Positions 7,729 through 16,893 of a DNA stretch of 41,195 nt are shown piece after piece; position 1 is the first letter of the stretch, and each line of letters starts with the position of its first letter. The position numbers and the translations under genes are program-made. The stretch comes from Bradyrhizobium elkanii WSM2783 (lineage in GTDB: Bacteria > Pseudomonadota > Alphaproteobacteria > Rhizobiales > Xanthobacteraceae), in assembly GCF_000472865.1 (NCBI RefSeq), contig NZ_AXAP01000073.1, positions 1 to 41,195 on the forward strand, written 5' to 3'. The notes under the pieces are model-generated. The model was not told the origin of the DNA. It did no database searches and saw only the letters and a program-made list of their open reading frames with translations.

Positions 7729-7872
7729 CCCTCTCCCCGCCCTTCGCGGGGAGAGGGTCGGGGTGAGGGGCCCTCTCTGCAAATACGATGGTAGCGATGT
7801 GCGCGGAGGCTCCCCCTCACCCGAAATTCAAGCGAAGCTTGAATTTCGAACTCTCCCGCAAGCGGGGCGAGG
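7729..7872. repeat. Composite palindromic repeat (CCCTCTCCCCGC family), terminator-like
   Basis: The first part is a perfect 12-bp hairpin (7729-7740 with 7746-7757, loop CCTTC). The element then continues through TTCAAGCGAAGCTTGAA to a GCAAGCGGGGCGAGGTGAA end. A shorter relative is at 16894-16982, with variants at 31773-31936 and 33837-33861. It separates convergent genes and could end transcription from both sides, although no U-tract is present. Confidence 0.8.
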
Positions 7873-7876
7873 TGAA

Positions 7877-8689
7877 CTACACGCCGCCGAGGATGATCAC
7901 CGTCGGAGTCGATGGCAGCGTGTCGCGCGAAATCTTAAGCGTCCGCTCACTGCGCTGGTCGATCTCGAACTGCTGGCCGATCAGGCGCATGAATTCGTCG
8001 AGCGGGGTGGCGAAGCGGTGCATCGGCAGCACCACGGCGGCGCGCAGCCGCTTGGTGATTTCGGAGACGCCGGAAAGCGACATGGTGAAGGTGCCGTCGA
8101 TCGGCACCATCACGATGTCGAGCCGGCCGATGGCCGCGAAATGGCTCTCGTCGAGCTTGTGGTGCAAATGGCCGAGATGGCCGATGCAGAGGCCGGCGAC
8201 CTCGAAGATGAAGATCGAGTTGCCGTCCTTGATCATCTCGCCGCCGGAGTCCTCGCCATAGGTGCGGCGGATGTCGGTGGTGACATTGCGGACGAAGACA
8301 TCGCCGATCCGCATCGCATAATGGGCGGGCTGACCGTTCTCGCCCCAGCCTTGCAGCACATGCGGGATCTTCGGATCGGGAAACAGCGTGTAATGCGTGC
8401 TATGCGCCCGGTTCATGGTGATGACATCAGGCAGGCGGCCGGTGCGGTAGGCACCATTGTAGTCGGTCGCGATCCGGATGCCGCCGGGGGTATCGATGTA
8501 ATAGGTGGAGTGCCCGGCATAGGTGATCCCGACCTCGTCGGCCTTGGCGAGCCGGCGCAGGCTGACCGGCGTGGCGCGCGGCGGTGCATTGGCCATCGCC
8601 AGGCATTCGCTGCGCTGGGCGTCCTGCCCATGGGCCGCGATGCTGAGGAGGCCGAGCAGGGCAAGGGCGGCGAGGATCGATCGCAACAT
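7877..8689 (-). CDS. Exported metallo-beta-lactamase-fold protein (UlaG-like), altered metal site
   Basis: The 270-residue protein has a signal peptide (MLRSILAALALLGLLSIAAH, cleavage near residue 20-24), then a beta-lactamase-like fold of the UlaG type: VGITYAGHSTYYIDTPGG, DYNGAY, GHLGHLHHKL, DIVMVPIDGTF and VVLPMHRF. The usual SHxHxDH motif reads NRAHSTHY at about residues 93-100, keeping two histidines but losing the first His and the Asp. The later HLGD motif reads HLGH. So it may bind metal differently or not hydrolyse at all. ATG 8689 is preferred to the TTG at 8695 because it directly precedes the basic signal-peptide start. It ends 5 bases from a repeat and is convergent with the aminopeptidase. 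The substrate is unknown. Confidence 0.8.
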   Translation of the reverse strand: MLRSILAALALLGLLSIAAHGQDAQRSECLAMANAPPRATPVSLRRLAKADEVGITYAGHSTYYIDTPGGIRIATDYNGAYRTGRLPDVITMNRAHSTHYTLFPDPKIPHVLQGWGENGQPAHYAMRIGDVFVRNVTTDIRRTYGEDSGGEMIKDGNSIFIFEVAGLCIGHLGHLHHKLDESHFAAIGRLDIVMVPIDGTFTMSLSGVSEITKRLRAAVVLPMHRFATPLDEFMRLIGQQFEIDQRSERTLKISRDTLPSTPTVIILGGV

Positions 8690-8746
8690 GGGCAAGGTCC
8701 GTCGGCGGTGACGTCCATGCCACTCTACCGTCGAATCCGGTGGCCG

Positions 8747-8793
8747 TCATGGGTCTTGCCGGCAGGCTTTCGCACGATCCTCTCGCAATGACG
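8747..8793. repeat. Partial CGTCATTGCGAG-family repeat
   Basis: A short, degenerate stretch running from CGTCATGGGTCTTGCCGG to CTCTCGCAATGACGG resembles the ends of the elements at 18265-18385 and 40821-40905. It fills the gap between the ABC permease gene's 3' end and the preceding metallo-beta-lactamase-fold gene. Confidence 0.45.
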
Positions 8794-8801
8794 GCGGTAG
8801 C

Positions 8802-10325
8802 TCACTCCCGCCGCGGGCTGATCTTCCAGGTCGTGGCGAGCACCATCAGCGTCATCGCGCCGGTGATAACGGCCGCGATCGGCATTGCCAGCGCGAGCGC
8901 GGACGTCGCCGCCCAGCCGATCGAGCAGAAGGCTTCCGCGAAAGTGGCGACGCGCGAGGAGGTCTGGCGGCGGCGAAACTGGCTGCGCTTGGCCTGCACG
9001 CGGAACCAGAGCTGGATCGTGGCGGCCGAGATCGTGGCGATGGTCACGCCGAGCGCGGTGACAGCCGCCTGCAGCACCGAGGCGAACGCCAGTGCGATGA
9101 CGAACGGCGCGACCACCAGCGCGATCGAAAGCAGCACCACTTCGATCTTGGCGCGGATCACCTGCGAGGGCGACAGCGGCGCGGTCGCGACCAGGTCGGC
9201 CGCGTCTTCGCCCGATATCGTCAGCCAGGCGAGGCCGCCGGCAAGCTGGCCCGCCGCCATCACGATAACGGGCGTGATGAGCGTCAGGCCGGCGGAGCCA
9301 TCGGCAAAGCTCCGCCACAGCATCAGCGCCGGCGGTGCCAGGTAGAGCAGTTGCATCAGGCTCTGCGACAGCAGCCAGGGATCGCGCCGCAGCAGCACGA
9401 ACTCTTTCCAGCGCAGCGCCTGCTGGCGCGAGCCGCGCTGGAATGTCCGCAGCTTGGCCGTTCGGCTGGCCATCGCCGGGTTCGCCGAGATGCTGATGAT
9501 GGTATCGGCAAAGCGCGGCGAGAATGCCACGATCACGACGCCGAGCAGCATCAGGCTGAAGACGAGCAGGAGCGAGAGCGCCTCGCCGTCGCCGAGCATG
9601 GCGCGGGCCGGCCACCACAGCATGCTGCCGGCATCAGGCGCGAAGCCAGCCATGGTATCGGAGGTCAGGACGGCGAAACGCGAGAGTGTGCCGTAAGAGA
9701 GGATCGCGGCGATCTGCAGCGCGATCACGAAACCGGCGCCGATGATCGCGGCCAGCACCTGCGCTACCAGGCGGGTGCGGCGCGGGCCGATCAGGTGGAA
9801 CAGCGCCACCGTGAGGGCGGTGGCGACCGCCGCGGCCGAAAGGCCGATCGCGATGACGACGCCGAACGCGGCGAGCCAGCGCGGTCCGCCGCTGACCACC
9901 AGCACATCGACGAAGGGCGTCGAGAACAACAGCGCCATGCCGGTGACCTGCAGTGCGATGGCGGCAATGCGGACCGAGAAGATATTGGTGAGCCGGACCG
10001 GCGAGGACATGATCAAATCGAGGTCGGCGCGGGCGTAAAATACCCGCGTCACCGATTCGACCGCCTGCGAGAGGATCAGCGCCCAGGCGAGGAAGATCGT
10101 CGACGACATCACGATCAGCGCGGACTTGTCGAGCGGCAGCGTCAGGTTGGCAAAACGGCCGACCACCGCATAGGCCGGCAAATGCAGGATGGCGGCGAAA
10201 ATGACGAGGCCGATCACCGCGCGTTTGCGGCGGCCCTGTCGGCCGGTCATCATCGCCAGCCATTCGCGCCAGGCGAGGCGGATTTCGTGCCGGGCGAACC
10301 AGGTGAGGTCGGTCGCCGAACTCAT
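8802..10325 (-). CDS. ABC-2 type transporter permease
   Basis: The 507-residue membrane protein has about 10-12 hydrophobic helices spread over its whole length, with a long cytoplasmic stretch in the middle (TAKLRTFQRGSRQQALRWKE then FVLLRRDP). The twofold arrangement and length suggest a large ABC-2-type permease forming the membrane path of an exporter. The start ATG at 10325 overlaps the TGA of the upstream ATPase gene by 4 bases (ATGA), so the two are translationally coupled. The cargo is not deducible; related pairs are often annotated only as ABC permease. Confidence 0.85.
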   Translation of the reverse strand: MSSATDLTWFARHEIRLAWREWLAMMTGRQGRRKRAVIGLVIFAAILHLPAYAVVGRFANLTLPLDKSALIVMSSTIFLAWALILSQAVESVTRVFYARADLDLIMSSPVRLTNIFSVRIAAIALQVTGMALLFSTPFVDVLVVSGGPRWLAAFGVVIAIGLSAAAVATALTVALFHLIGPRRTRLVAQVLAAIIGAGFVIALQIAAILSYGTLSRFAVLTSDTMAGFAPDAGSMLWWPARAMLGDGEALSLLLVFSLMLLGVVIVAFSPRFADTIISISANPAMASRTAKLRTFQRGSRQQALRWKEFVLLRRDPWLLSQSLMQLLYLAPPALMLWRSFADGSAGLTLITPVIVMAAGQLAGGLAWLTISGEDAADLVATAPLSPSQVIRAKIEVVLLSIALVVAPFVIALAFASVLQAAVTALGVTIATISAATIQLWFRVQAKRSQFRRRQTSSRVATFAEAFCSIGWAATSALALAMPIAAVITGAMTLMVLATTWKISPRRE

Positions 10326-11074
10326 GCGGCGGCCGCCTCGGTCTCGACCAGGGCGATAAAGGCGTCTTCGAGGCTGGTGTCGTTGCGGCCGTTGCGCTGG
10401 CGCAGTTCCGCGAGCGTGCCTTCGGCCACGAGCCTGCCCTTGGCGATGACGCCGATGCGGTCGGCCATGCGCTCGGCGACTTCAAGGATGTGCGTGGTCA
10501 TGATCACGGTGGAGCCGCCGCTCACGCGCTCCTGCAACAGGCCCTTGACGTGGCGGGCGGAGAGCGCGTCGAGGCCGGTCAACGGCTCGTCGAGGATGAT
10601 CAGGCGCGGGTCGTGGACCAGCGCGCCGGCGAGCGCCACCTTCTGGCGCATGCCCTTGGAGAATCCCTCGCAGCGCTCGTGCAGATGCGGCTCGAGCCCG
10701 AGCGAGACGAGGAGGTCCTGGGCTGAGCGTTCGGAAAGGCGGGGATCGATGCCCCAGAGGCCGGCGACGAATTCGAGATATTCGAGGGGGGTGAGCTTGT
10801 CGTAGATCATCGGCTCATCCGACACCCAGGCCAGGATCTGCTTGGCGGCGATCGGATCGGCGAGGGCGTCGATGCCGAAGATCGACACCGAGCCGGCGTC
10901 GGGCTTGAGCAGGCCGGCGACCATCCGCAGCGTCGTGGTCTTGCCGGCGCCGTTCGGCCCGAGCAGCGCGTAGAACTCGCCGGGGCGCACAGTGAGATCG
11001 AGCGCGTCGACCGCCGGCCGGTCGAAACGCTTGGTTAACCCTCGCACTCCGAGTGCTGGCGCATCTGATGGCAT
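10322..11074 (-). CDS. ABC transporter ATP-binding protein (ABC-2 exporter)
   Basis: This 250-residue nucleotide-binding subunit has Walker A GPNGAGKTTT at about residues 39-48. The signature is the degenerate FSKGMRQKVALA, common in ABC-2 ATPases, followed by Walker B LIILDEPLTGLD and switch histidine TTHIL. ATG 11074 (MPSDAPALGVRGLTKRF) is chosen over the 43-residue extension to 11203, which has no family-like sequence. It forms an operon with the permease. The 294 bases between this start and the divergent Liv operon start (11369) hold both promoters; I could not pick reliable -35/-10 boxes. Confidence 0.9.
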   Translation of the reverse strand: MPSDAPALGVRGLTKRFDRPAVDALDLTVRPGEFYALLGPNGAGKTTTLRMVAGLLKPDAGSVSIFGIDALADPIAAKQILAWVSDEPMIYDKLTPLEYLEFVAGLWGIDPRLSERSAQDLLVSLGLEPHLHERCEGFSKGMRQKVALAGALVHDPRLIILDEPLTGLDALSARHVKGLLQERVSGGSTVIMTTHILEVAERMADRIGVIAKGRLVAEGTLAELRQRNGRNDTSLEDAFIALVETEAAAA

Positions 11075-11368
11075 GATGTGGGGACGGTCCAGGTTGATGT
11101 CTGGTTGCGGACCATGGGCCGAAAAGCGTTTCGGCGCGGTGAATCGCAGGCCGCAAAACGCCGGCAATGCGCGGGAACGTTCGGCGGCGGCATTTCTGCG
11201 CAATTATGCCAGACGGCGGGCGCAGCGCTTTGTTGACTCTGGTTCCTGCTTTGCGCTCAAATCGCCGCCGGACATAGGCAGCTTCCAGCGCTCCCGAAAA
11301 GAGGAGGGCGGAAGCGGGATGCAACGAGCGGTCACCAAGAATTTGCCGTGCATCGGGGAGGGAAAACG

Positions 11369-12244
11369 ATGCTGGACTTTGTTCAGCAGCTCGTGAGCGG
11401 CATTGCGCTTGGCTGCGTCTACGGCCTGATCGCGCTCGGCTTCGTGCTCGTTTACAAGGCAACCGAGGTCGTCAATTTCGCCCAGGGCGACCTGATGATG
11501 CTCGGCGGCTTTTTCGCCTTCACCTTCATCGGCATGCTCGGCCTCAATTACTGGATCGGCTTTGCCGGCGCGGTGGCGGCGATGGCGCTGTTCGGCATGC
11601 TGGCGGAGCGGGTGGTGGTGCGGCCGATCCTCGGCTATCCGCAGTTCTCCGTCATCATGGCGACCATCGGCCTCGGCTATTTCCTGCGCTCGGTTGCCGG
11701 CATCATCTGGGGGACAGACGACTTCAAGATCGAGACGCCGTTCAGCCAGGGCGTCCTGCGCATCGGCAGCCTGGTGCTGGCCTACGACAAGCTGTCGGTG
11801 ATCGCGGCGACGATCATCCTGTGTGCGCTGCTCTATCTGTTCTTCAACCGCACCACGCTTGGCACCGCGATGCGGGCGAGCTCGGAGAACATGCTGGCCG
11901 CCTATTACATGGGCATCCCGGTCAAGCGCGTGGTTTCGATCGTATGGGCGATCTCGGCGGCGGTCGCCACCTGCGCCGGCGTGCTGCTGGCGCCGATTAC
12001 GTTCATTCACTCCAATGTCGGCCTGGTGCTGGGATTGAAGGCGTTTCCGGCCGCCGTCCTCGGCGGCTTCGGATCGATCCCTGGCGCTGTGGTCGGCGGC
12101 GTGCTGATCGGTGTGATCGAGAGCATGGCCGGCTTCTATCTGCCCCAAGGCTGGAAGGACGTCGCGCCCTACATCGTGCTGCTCGCGGTGCTGCTGCTGA
12201 AGCCCGAAGGCCTGTTCGGCCTTCACGTGCGCAAGAAGGTTTGA
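11369..12244 (+). CDS. LivH-type branched-chain amino acid ABC permease
   Basis: This 291-residue inner-membrane permease has about 8 helices. Family marks are LVSGIALGCVYGLIALGFVL at the N-terminus, KATEVVNFAQGDLMMLGGFF at about residues 29-48, and AFPAAVLGGFGSIPGAVVGG, the LivH/BraD-type loop that contacts the ATPase. ATG 11369 follows GGGGAGGG. It is first of a block livH-M-G-F-like, ligase, binding protein, with a 5-base gap to the next gene. The family carries branched-chain amino acids but also amides, urea and aromatic or aliphatic acids. The neighbouring acyl-CoA synthetase argues for a carboxylic acid here. Confidence 0.93.
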   Translation: MLDFVQQLVSGIALGCVYGLIALGFVLVYKATEVVNFAQGDLMMLGGFFAFTFIGMLGLNYWIGFAGAVAAMALFGMLAERVVVRPILGYPQFSVIMATIGLGYFLRSVAGIIWGTDDFKIETPFSQGVLRIGSLVLAYDKLSVIAATIILCALLYLFFNRTTLGTAMRASSENMLAAYYMGIPVKRVVSIVWAISAAVATCAGVLLAPITFIHSNVGLVLGLKAFPAAVLGGFGSIPGAVVGGVLIGVIESMAGFYLPQGWKDVAPYIVLLAVLLLKPEGLFGLHVRKKV

Positions 12245-12249
12245 GCAGC

Positions 12250-13401
12250 ATGCGGTTCCTGTTCAAGACCGACTACGAAGACGACATCAAACTGTTCCCG
12301 CATTCGGGTTACGTCTTCTCCTATGGCCTGTTGCTGGCCCTGCTCCTGATCGCGCCGCACGTGCTCTCGAGCTATCTGATGAGCCAGCTCGTCTTCGTCT
12401 GCATTTATGCGACGGTCGGCGTGGGGCTGTTGATCCTGACCGGTTTCACCGGGCAAGCCTCGCTTGGGCACGCGGCGTTTCTCGCGATCGGCGCCTACAC
12501 CGCTGCCTATCTGCAGCAGTTCAACGTGCCCTTTCCGGTCTATTTCCTGGCCGCCGGGCTGCTCACCGGCGTGGTCGGCGCGCTCGTCGGCTTCCCGGCG
12601 CTGCGGCTGCAGGGCATCTATCTCGTCATTGCCACCATCTCCTTTGCCTTTATCGTCGAGGAGATCCTGGCGCGCTGGGAGAGCGTGACCCATGGCAATG
12701 AGGGCATGCGGGTCAAGACACTCTATTTCTTGGGCACCGCAGTGCCGCGCGACGGGCCGACCTTCTATTATCTCTGCCTTGCGGTGCTGGTGCTGACTAT
12801 CGTCGGCTCGCTGAACCTTTTGCGCTCGCCGACCGGCCGTGCCTTCGTCGCGATCCGCGACAGCGAGACGGCGGCCCGCAGCATGGGCATCAACGTCTCG
12901 CTCTACAAGGTGAAGTCTTTTGCCATCAGCGCCGCCATCACCGGCTTTGCCGGCGCCTTGTTCGCGCACAAGCTTTCGTTCATCAGCCCGGAGATGTTCA
13001 CGCTGCAGCTCTCGATCGAGTTCATCATCGTGATTCTGATCGGCGGCACCTTCAGCCTGCACGGCGCGGTGCTGGGCGCGATCTTCCTTGTCATGATCGA
13101 TCCGTTCCTGACCTATCTGAAAGACGACATGCCCGGCGTGATCGCAGGCCTCGCCGCGACGCTTGGCGCAGGCCAGGAGCGCGCCGCGCATATCCAGAAC
13201 TCAGTCGCCGCGTTTGCCTCCGCCAATGGCCTGAAGGGCGCGATCTACGGCATCATCATCGTGCTGTTCGTGCTGTTCGAACCGCTCGGTCTTTACGGCC
13301 GCTGGCTGAAGATCAAGCTCTTCTTCCAGCTCTTCCCGCTTTACAAGCGCGCCACCTTCAAGCGGCAGAAGATCTATGTGAAGTCGGAGCGGAACCGATG
13401 A
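12250..13401 (+). CDS. LivM-type branched-chain amino acid ABC permease
   Basis: The 383-residue second permease partners LivH. Typical sequences are GLLILTGFTGQASLGHAAFLAIGAY split around residues 58-80, FPALRLQGIYLVIATISFAF, and GRAFVAIRDSETAARSMGIN with the downstream EAA-like coupling region, then FAGALFAHKLSFISPEMF. ATG 12250 is used: the frame runs open upstream through livH, but that is shadow. An insertion after DDMPGVIAGL (LAATLGAGQERAAHIQNSVA, about residues 300-320) lengthens it slightly relative to many LivM proteins. Its stop overlaps the next start by 4 bases (ATGA). Confidence 0.93.
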   Translation: MRFLFKTDYEDDIKLFPHSGYVFSYGLLLALLLIAPHVLSSYLMSQLVFVCIYATVGVGLLILTGFTGQASLGHAAFLAIGAYTAAYLQQFNVPFPVYFLAAGLLTGVVGALVGFPALRLQGIYLVIATISFAFIVEEILARWESVTHGNEGMRVKTLYFLGTAVPRDGPTFYYLCLAVLVLTIVGSLNLLRSPTGRAFVAIRDSETAARSMGINVSLYKVKSFAISAAITGFAGALFAHKLSFISPEMFTLQLSIEFIIVILIGGTFSLHGAVLGAIFLVMIDPFLTYLKDDMPGVIAGLAATLGAGQERAAHIQNSVAAFASANGLKGAIYGIIIVLFVLFEPLGLYGRWLKIKLFFQLFPLYKRATFKRQKIYVKSERNR

Positions 13402-14156
13402 GCTATTTCCGCGCCGAGAATCTCTCGCTTCACTTCGGCGGCCTCAAGGCGGTCGATGCCGTGAGCTTCGCGGTCGAGAAGGGCGAGATACTTTCGATCA
13501 TCGGGCCGAACGGCGCAGGAAAAAGCTCGATCTTCAACCTGATCTCGCGCATCTATCCGCCGACCTCGGGAAAGATCTTCTTCGAGGATCAGGACATCAC
13601 CGAGCAGCCGGCCTACGACATCGCCAAGCTCGGCATCGCCCGCACCTTCCAGAACATCGAACTGTTCGAGAATGCGACGGTGCTTTCCAATCTGCTGGTC
13701 GGCCGTCATCGCCACTCCACCACACAGCTCTGGCAGGAGCTATTGTTCCTGCCGAGCGTGCGCGCGAGCGAGAAGGTGCATCGCCGCCGCGTCGAACAGG
13801 TGATCGAATTCCTCGATCTCGAGCCCTATCGCGACAAGCTGATCTCCGGATTGCCGTACGGCGTGCGCAAGGTGATCGAACTCGCTCGCGCGCTGTGCTC
13901 GGAGCCGAAGCTGATCCTGCTGGACGAGCCATCGTCGGGACTGAACGTGGAGGAAACCGACGACATGTCGTTCTGGATCCGCGACATGAGATCCGAACTC
14001 GGCATCACCGTGCTGATGGTCGAGCACGACATGACATTGGTGAACCGTGTCTCGGATCGCGTCATCGCGCTGAACTACGGCCGGGTGCTGGCGATGGGTT
14101 CGCCTGCGGACGTGCAGCAGCATCCCGACGTCGTCGCGGCCTATCTCGGAGCATGA
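13398..14156 (+). CDS. LivG-type ABC ATP-binding protein
   Basis: The 252-residue ATPase has Walker A GPNGAGKSS at residues 36-44, Q-loop ARTFQNIELF, and the LivG-type signature SGLPYGVRKVIELARAL in place of canonical LSGGQ. Walker B is LILLDEPSSGLN and the switch histidine is in VEHDM. The ATGA overlap with the preceding permease and a 4-base gap to the next ATPase fit one polycistronic mRNA. It pairs with the LivF-type ATPase to power uptake through the two permeases. Confidence 0.95.
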   Translation: MSYFRAENLSLHFGGLKAVDAVSFAVEKGEILSIIGPNGAGKSSIFNLISRIYPPTSGKIFFEDQDITEQPAYDIAKLGIARTFQNIELFENATVLSNLLVGRHRHSTTQLWQELLFLPSVRASEKVHRRRVEQVIEFLDLEPYRDKLISGLPYGVRKVIELARALCSEPKLILLDEPSSGLNVEETDDMSFWIRDMRSELGITVLMVEHDMTLVNRVSDRVIALNYGRVLAMGSPADVQQHPDVVAAYLGA

Positions 14157-14160
14157 CGCC

Positions 14161-14949
14161 ATGATCGCCGCCGTCACGCCCGAGACCATCCTGAAGCTCA
14201 GCAATATCGAGAGCTATTACGGGCCGATCATGGCGATCCGCGGCATCAGCCTGGAAGTGCCGCGCGGCAGGATCGTCACGCTGCTAGGGGCGAATGGCGC
14301 TGGCAAGACCACGGTGCTGAAGACGATTTCCGGCATCCTCGATCCGCAGAAGGGCTCGATCGAATTCTTGGGGAGGCCGATCCAGCGCATGGAGGCCGAC
14401 AAGATCGTGCGGCTGGGCCTGAGCCACGTGCCGGAAGGGCGGGAGGTGTTTCCGTTCCTGTCGGTGCGCGAGAACCTGATGATGGGCGCCTATCCGCGCA
14501 CGGATCGCGACGGCGTCGCCGAGGATCTGGAGCGCGTCTACAGCTATTTCCCGCGGCTGAAAGAGCGAATTGATCAGCCGGCCGGCCAGCTCTCTGGCGG
14601 CGAGCAGCAGATGCTTGCGATCGGGCGGGCATTGATGAACCGGCCGACGCTGCTGCTGCTCGATGAGCCATCGCTCGGTTTGTCGCCGATCCTGGTGAAG
14701 GAGATCTTCACCATCATCCGCCGGGTCAATGAAGAGCAGGGCATGTCGATCCTCCTGGTCGAACAGAACGCCAAGGTCGCGCTGGAGACGGCGCATTATG
14801 GCTATGTGCTGGAGATCGGCCGCATCGTGATGAACGATACCTGCGAGCGGTTGATGCATTCAAAGGATATCCAGGAGTTCTATCTCGGCGCCAAGGAGGC
14901 GGGTGCGCGGGGGGAGCGACGCTGGAAAAAGAAGAAAACATGGCGTTGA
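14161..14949 (+). CDS. LivF-type ABC ATP-binding protein
   Basis: The 262-residue ATPase has Walker A GANGAGKTT at about residues 41-49, Q-loop-adjacent GLSHVPEGREVFPFLSVREN typical of LivF, signature LSGGEQQMLAIGRAL and Walker B LLLLDEPSLGLSP. The tail after FYLGAKE (AGARGERRWKKKKTWR) is basic and unusual; it may reflect a stop lost through drift, as most LivF proteins end close to this point. The acyl-CoA synthetase begins 90 bases downstream. Confidence 0.94.
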   Translation: MIAAVTPETILKLSNIESYYGPIMAIRGISLEVPRGRIVTLLGANGAGKTTVLKTISGILDPQKGSIEFLGRPIQRMEADKIVRLGLSHVPEGREVFPFLSVRENLMMGAYPRTDRDGVAEDLERVYSYFPRLKERIDQPAGQLSGGEQQMLAIGRALMNRPTLLLLDEPSLGLSPILVKEIFTIIRRVNEEQGMSILLVEQNAKVALETAHYGYVLEIGRIVMNDTCERLMHSKDIQEFYLGAKEAGARGERRWKKKKTWR

Positions 14950-15039
14950 GAGGGACTTGGCGGTAAATTGAAGGCCTGTCGCGGAAAGATCGGCGCAAAA
15001 GCCGGCGGTCGCGACAGGCGAGGAGAGGAGGGAACGGGC

Positions 15040-16878
15040 ATGGCCGGACCGGCGGTGCTGACGGTCGCCGACACGATCGCGAGGAGTTTTCTGCTGGCGG
15101 TGGAGACGCGTGGCGACAGGCCCGCGATCCGCGAGAAGAAATTCGGCATTTGGCAGCCAACAAGCTGGCGCGAGTGGCTGCAGATCTCCAAGGACATCGC
15201 CTACGGACTGCACGCCATCGGCTTCCGCCCCGGCGATGTCGCCTCCATCATCGCAAACGCGGTGCCGGAATGGGTCTATGCCGATATGGGCATCCTCTGC
15301 GCCGGGGGCGTTTCGTCCGGCATCTACCCGACGGATTCGCCGGTCCAGGTCGAATATCTCATCAACGATTCCCGCACCCGCGTGGTCTTCGCGGAGGACG
15401 AGGAACAGCTCGACAAGCTGCTCGCCTGCCGCGCGCGCTGCCCGACATTGGAGCGGATCGTCGTCTTCGACATGGAGGGCCTGAGCGGCTTCTCCGATCC
15501 GATGGTGATGTCGCTGGCCGAATTCACCGCGCTGGGCCGCAATCATGCGCAGGACAATGAGACGCTGTGGGACGAGATGATCGGAAGCCGGACCAGTGGC
15601 GATCTTGCGATCCTCGTCTACACCTCGGGTACCACGGGTCCGCCGAAGGGCGCGATGCACGCCAACCGCAGCGTGACGCATCAGATGCGCCACGCCAATG
15701 ACCTCTACCCGTCGACCGATCACGAGGAGCGGCTGGTGTTCCTGCCGCTGTGTCACGTCGCCGAGCGCGTTGGCGGCTACTACGTCTCGGTCGCGCTCGG
15801 ATCGGTGATGAATTTCGCCGAAAGCCCCGAAACCGTGCCGGACAATCTGCGCGAAGTGCAACCGACCGCCTTCCTCGCCGTGCCCAGGGTGTGGGAGAAA
15901 ATGTACTCCGGCATTACCATCGCGCTGAAGGATGCGACCCCGTTCCAGAACTGGGTCTATCGCCGCGCGATGGCGGTCGGCTATAGCATGACCGATTATC
16001 GGCTCGAAGGCGAAGAGCCGCCGCTGCCGCTACGCTTTGCCAACCGACTGGCCTATTGGCTGGTGTTCCGCAACATCCGCCGCATGCTCGGGCTCGACCG
16101 CTGCCGGATCGCGTTCACCGGCGCCGCGCCGATCGCGCCTGACCTGATCCGCTGGTACCTCGCGCTCGGCATCGACATGCGCGAGGTCTACGGCCAGACC
16201 GAGAATTGCGGCGTCGCCACCATCATGCCGACCGAGCGCATCAAGCTCGGTTCGGTCGGCAAGGCCGCGCCCTGGGGTGAGGTGATGATCTGCCCGAAGG
16301 GCGAGATCCTGATCCGAGGCGACTTCCTGTTCATGGGTTATCTCAACCAGCCCGAGAAGACCGCCGAGACTATCGACGCCAGAGGCTGGCTGCATACCGG
16401 CGATGTCGGCACGATCGACAACGAAGGCTACGTCAAGATCACCGACCGGATGAAGGACATCATCATCACCTCCGGCGGCAAGAACATCACGCCGTCGGAA
16501 ATCGAAAACCAGCTCAAATTCTCGCCCTATGTCTCGGATGCGGTGGTGATCGGCGACAAGCGGCCCTACCTCACCTGCCTTGTGATGATCGACCAGGAGA
16601 ATGTCGAGAAATACGCCCAGGATCACGACATCCCCTTCACCAATTACGCGAGCCTATGCCGCGCGCCGGAGATTCAGGACCTGATCCACCGCGAGATCGA
16701 GGCCGTGAATGCCAATTTCGCCCGCGTCGAGACCATCAAGAAATTCTATCTGATCGAGCGCCAGCTCACGCCCGAGGATGAGGAATTGACGCCGACAATG
16801 AAGCTGAAGCGCAGCTTCGTGAACAAACGCTATGCCGCCGAGATCGAGGCGATGTACGGCGAGCGCGCGGTCGCCTAG
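15040..16878 (+). CDS. Long-chain-type acyl-CoA synthetase (AMP-forming)
   Basis: The 612-residue enzyme activates a carboxylic acid with ATP and CoA. It has the AMP-binding P-loop YTSGTTGPPKGAMHAN at about residues 194-209, VYGQTENCG around 384-392, LHTGDVGTID near 453, and the hinge and A8 region ITDRMKDIIITSGGKNITPS around 466-486. The pattern, including the C-terminal PTMKLKRSFVNKRYAAEIEA, suits the large FadD15/LACS-like group rather than short acetate-type enzymes. ATG 15040 (MAGPAVLTVADT) has GGAGAGGAGG upstream; the 24-residue extension to 14968 is rejected. Sitting between the Liv ATPase and binding-protein genes, it probably traps the imported acid as a CoA ester. The chain length or aromatic nature of the substrate is unknown. 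Confidence 0.93.
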   Translation: MAGPAVLTVADTIARSFLLAVETRGDRPAIREKKFGIWQPTSWREWLQISKDIAYGLHAIGFRPGDVASIIANAVPEWVYADMGILCAGGVSSGIYPTDSPVQVEYLINDSRTRVVFAEDEEQLDKLLACRARCPTLERIVVFDMEGLSGFSDPMVMSLAEFTALGRNHAQDNETLWDEMIGSRTSGDLAILVYTSGTTGPPKGAMHANRSVTHQMRHANDLYPSTDHEERLVFLPLCHVAERVGGYYVSVALGSVMNFAESPETVPDNLREVQPTAFLAVPRVWEKMYSGITIALKDATPFQNWVYRRAMAVGYSMTDYRLEGEEPPLPLRFANRLAYWLVFRNIRRMLGLDRCRIAFTGAAPIAPDLIRWYLALGIDMREVYGQTENCGVATIMPTERIKLGSVGKAAPWGEVMICPKGEILIRGDFLFMGYLNQPEKTAETIDARGWLHTGDVGTIDNEGYVKITDRMKDIIITSGGKNITPSEIENQLKFSPYVSDAVVIGDKRPYLTCLVMIDQENVEKYAQDHDIPFTNYASLCRAPEIQDLIHREIEAVNANFARVETIKKFYLIERQLTPEDEELTPTMKLKRSFVNKRYAAEIEAMYGERAVA

Positions 16879-16893
16879 GCACGGCTTATTACT

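Noticed and set aside
9351..10805. 484-codon plus-strand ORF opposite the ABC-2 permease and ATPase genes
   Set aside because: Arg/Glu/His-rich shadow sequence crossing two genuine overlapping genes.
11204..12226. Long minus-strand ORF opposite livH
   Set aside because: Composition (His, Gln, Asp, Arg rich) is typical of the shadow of a GC-rich gene; the plus strand has an unmistakable permease.
11821..12249. 143-residue N-terminal extension of the LivM-type permease
   Set aside because: It overlaps livH out of frame and has no family resemblance; the ATG at 12250 gives a normal LivM start.
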